A stretch of 64,000 bases of DNA from Coenobita brevimanus (Eukaryota > Arthropoda > Malacostraca > Decapoda > Coenobitidae). The notes beneath the pieces are model-generated. The model worked only from the letters and a program-made list of their open reading frames with translations, was not told the origin of the DNA and made no database searches. A program made the position numbers and the translations under genes. Below, piece after piece: positions 62,902 through 64,000 of this stretch. How positions within the stretch are numbered: position 1 is the first letter of the stretch; every line of letters begins with the position of its first letter. The DNA is taken from positions 18,396,335 through 18,460,334 of the forward strand of contig CM064655.1 of NCBI GenBank assembly GCA_032717465.1, written 5' to 3'.

Positions 62902-64000
62902 TGAAATACCCATCCCAACGGGAGACCCCGGTAGGTGTGTTGCAATACCCACCCCCTGGAGGAGCCACGGACCGGGTGTCGAAATACCCACCCTAGGGGG
63001 AGACCACAGGGAGGTGCATAGGGCGCGCGTAAGGCCCAGGCGAGACAGGCCTATATCTCCCACGACTTTGTGCCCCTCTTCCCCTCAACAAGACGAAAAG
63101 CAGGAACGCCTCCCCAGCAGACTACTCTATGGCTGGGTCAGCCCTCGCCAGGATCAGGGTGGGACTTGTATTTGTACAGTCCCAGGCAGCACCGCGATGA
63201 CAGCCACCGTCCGCGTCGGGAAGGAGGAGTCGGTCTTCTGCTGCTACCCCCTGCAGGACCGTGGTGACGGCCATCATCTGCACCAGGAAGGAAGGGACGG
63301 CCACTGTACACCCTTCACCTGCGGCCGCTCCTGGGAACAGCACCGCGGTGGTGGCTACCATCCGCACCGGGAAGGGGAAAACAGCCACTGTATGTCTCCC
63401 AGCTGTGGCCCCAGAGAAAAGCAGAACCCTGGTGATGGCCACCATCTGCACCGGGAAAGAAGGGATGGCCACTGTACGCCCGTTGCCTGCTGTCTCAGAG
63501 GCAAGGGGAACCGCGACGATGGCCACCGTCTGCGTCGGGAACAAGGGAACAGTCGCTGTACTTCCCCCGTCCACTGCCTTTGTGACTGCCCCTATGGAAG
63601 AACTCCCTTGCTCGCTTCATCACCCACCCAGAGGCCGAGTGGGACACCCTTCTCTCTCTCCCACAGGTGCAGTTCCCAGGAGGAGTTGCAGCTGGGGTAC
63701 CTCTGGCGAGGCCCTGTCGTGAGCCTGGGAGTCAGTGCCCTGCAGCCAGCGCCTGGGTGACACCCCCCCACTGTCGGACCCCACTGGGAAGGGACGCCAC
63801 AGGCATCTCCTGACGGCAACTTGACCCAAGAAAGACCACAGCCCCCAGACGCCCAGGGACATCCCCAGGACTCCAGGGCATGACCTCCCCAGCCCAACTA
63901 GCAGGCAGTCCTCCTCCAGGAGTAGGTGAAGGCAAGCCCGCCTGCTCACCCAGTTCGGCCCCAGTCCAGAGGGCCACCTTTCCCACCAAGGCCCTACTAG
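62902..64000 (+). mobile_element. GC1-family element, copy e (cut by window end)
   Basis: Begins near TGAAATACCCATCCC, with two further GAAATACCCACC-like repeats (about 62,940 and 62,970). It has the conserved stem-loop near 63,156, the SPRQDQGGT codons, the tandem region with GGCCACTGTACG motifs at 63,200-63,580, and downstream sequence matching copies b, c and d up to the window edge. The true 5' end and TSD are not resolved. Confidence 0.8.
63014..63760 (+). CDS. GC1-e open frame
   Basis: Runs 248 codons: LLYGWVSPRQDQGGTCICTV, then TATVRVGKE; the frame then reads the tandem units as DGHHLHREGRDGHC-type repeats, rich in His and Cys, and ends with YLWRGP and ALQPAPG-stop. A sister frame (63,261-63,722) reads the same units as MATICTGKEGMATVRP-type repeats, the reading seen in copies b and c. 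So a frameshift lies near 63,230. Function unknown; translation unproven. Confidence 0.3.
   Translation: MHRARVRPRRDRPISPTTLCPSSPQQDEKQERLPSRLLYGWVSPRQDQGGTCICTVPGSTAMTATVRVGKEESVFCCYPLQDRGDGHHLHQEGRDGHCTPFTCGRSWEQHRGGGYHPHREGENSHCMSPSCGPREKQNPGDGHHLHRERRDGHCTPVACCLRGKGNRDDGHRLRREQGNSRCTSPVHCLCDCPYGRTPLLASSPTQRPSGTPFSLSHRCSSQEELQLGYLWRGPVVSLGVSALQPAPG

Overview
The window looks like non-genic, transposon-dense DNA of an arthropod, most likely a decapod crustacean. Pointers are long (TA)n, (AC)n and triplet microsatellites, several non-LTR retrotransposon lineages including RTE with (GATA)n tails, Ty3/gypsy elements, tRNA-derived SINEs, and short TTAGG/CCTAA telomere-type runs at about 40.06 kb and 48.58 kb. 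The taxon is an inference. I find no convincing host gene; every protein-like frame that I recognise belongs to a mobile element.

Layout. 0-4.3 kb: a SINE (SINE-1), a leader-containing retroposon, (TA)n arrays, cryptic triplet repeats and a hairpin/poly-A element. 4.9-10 kb: a minisatellite with a 22-bp unit, split by a 5'-truncated LINE. 10.3-12.2 kb: a hairpin-ended repeat and an 0.9-kb foldback element with arms of about 380 bp. 13.9-27.7 kb: one decayed LINE broken by a stack of nested insertions: a gypsy element (15,541-20,520) with a 4-bp target-site duplication (TSD); a hAT-like MITE (21,211-24,181) with an 8-bp TSD, itself invaded by a GC-rich element; a hairpin/poly-A element; and a second GC-rich element (24,786-27,148). 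At its 3' end sits a full-length but inactive RTE (27,711-30,905). 31-37 kb: another LINE broken by GC-rich element c, a small foldback, then GC-rich element d. 37.1-38.4 kb: a CCA/CAA triplet satellite. 38.4-44.5 kb: a MITE, a foldback whose loop holds telomere-like repeats, retroposons that share the RTE 5' leader, and a second SINE-1. 44.6-48 kb: a second full-length RTE carrying a tRNA-type SINE. 49.9-56.1 kb: a young Ty3/gypsy element with nearly identical LTRs whose integrase lies upstream of the reverse transcriptase, the Gmr1-like order. 56.9-60.2 kb: a third decayed LINE. 60.3-64 kb: the third SINE-1, RTE remnants and GC-rich element e, cut by the window end.

The two most interesting items are the integrase-before-RT gypsy element, whose only visible coding lesion is one missing G beside the integrase active site, and a five-copy family of GC-rich 1.9-2.5-kb elements (here called GC1). 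GC1 copies have TR...CA ends, 5-bp TSDs in the four copies where both ends are visible, a conserved stem-loop, a reading frame opening at nucleotide 5, and copy-specific tandem repeats. They could be very long solo LTRs or a new coding non-autonomous retroelement. Other themes are repeated association of element ends with (TA)n arrays and a family of shortened RTE derivatives sharing one stem-loop leader.

All alignments were done by eye; family names rest on motifs, not on database searches.
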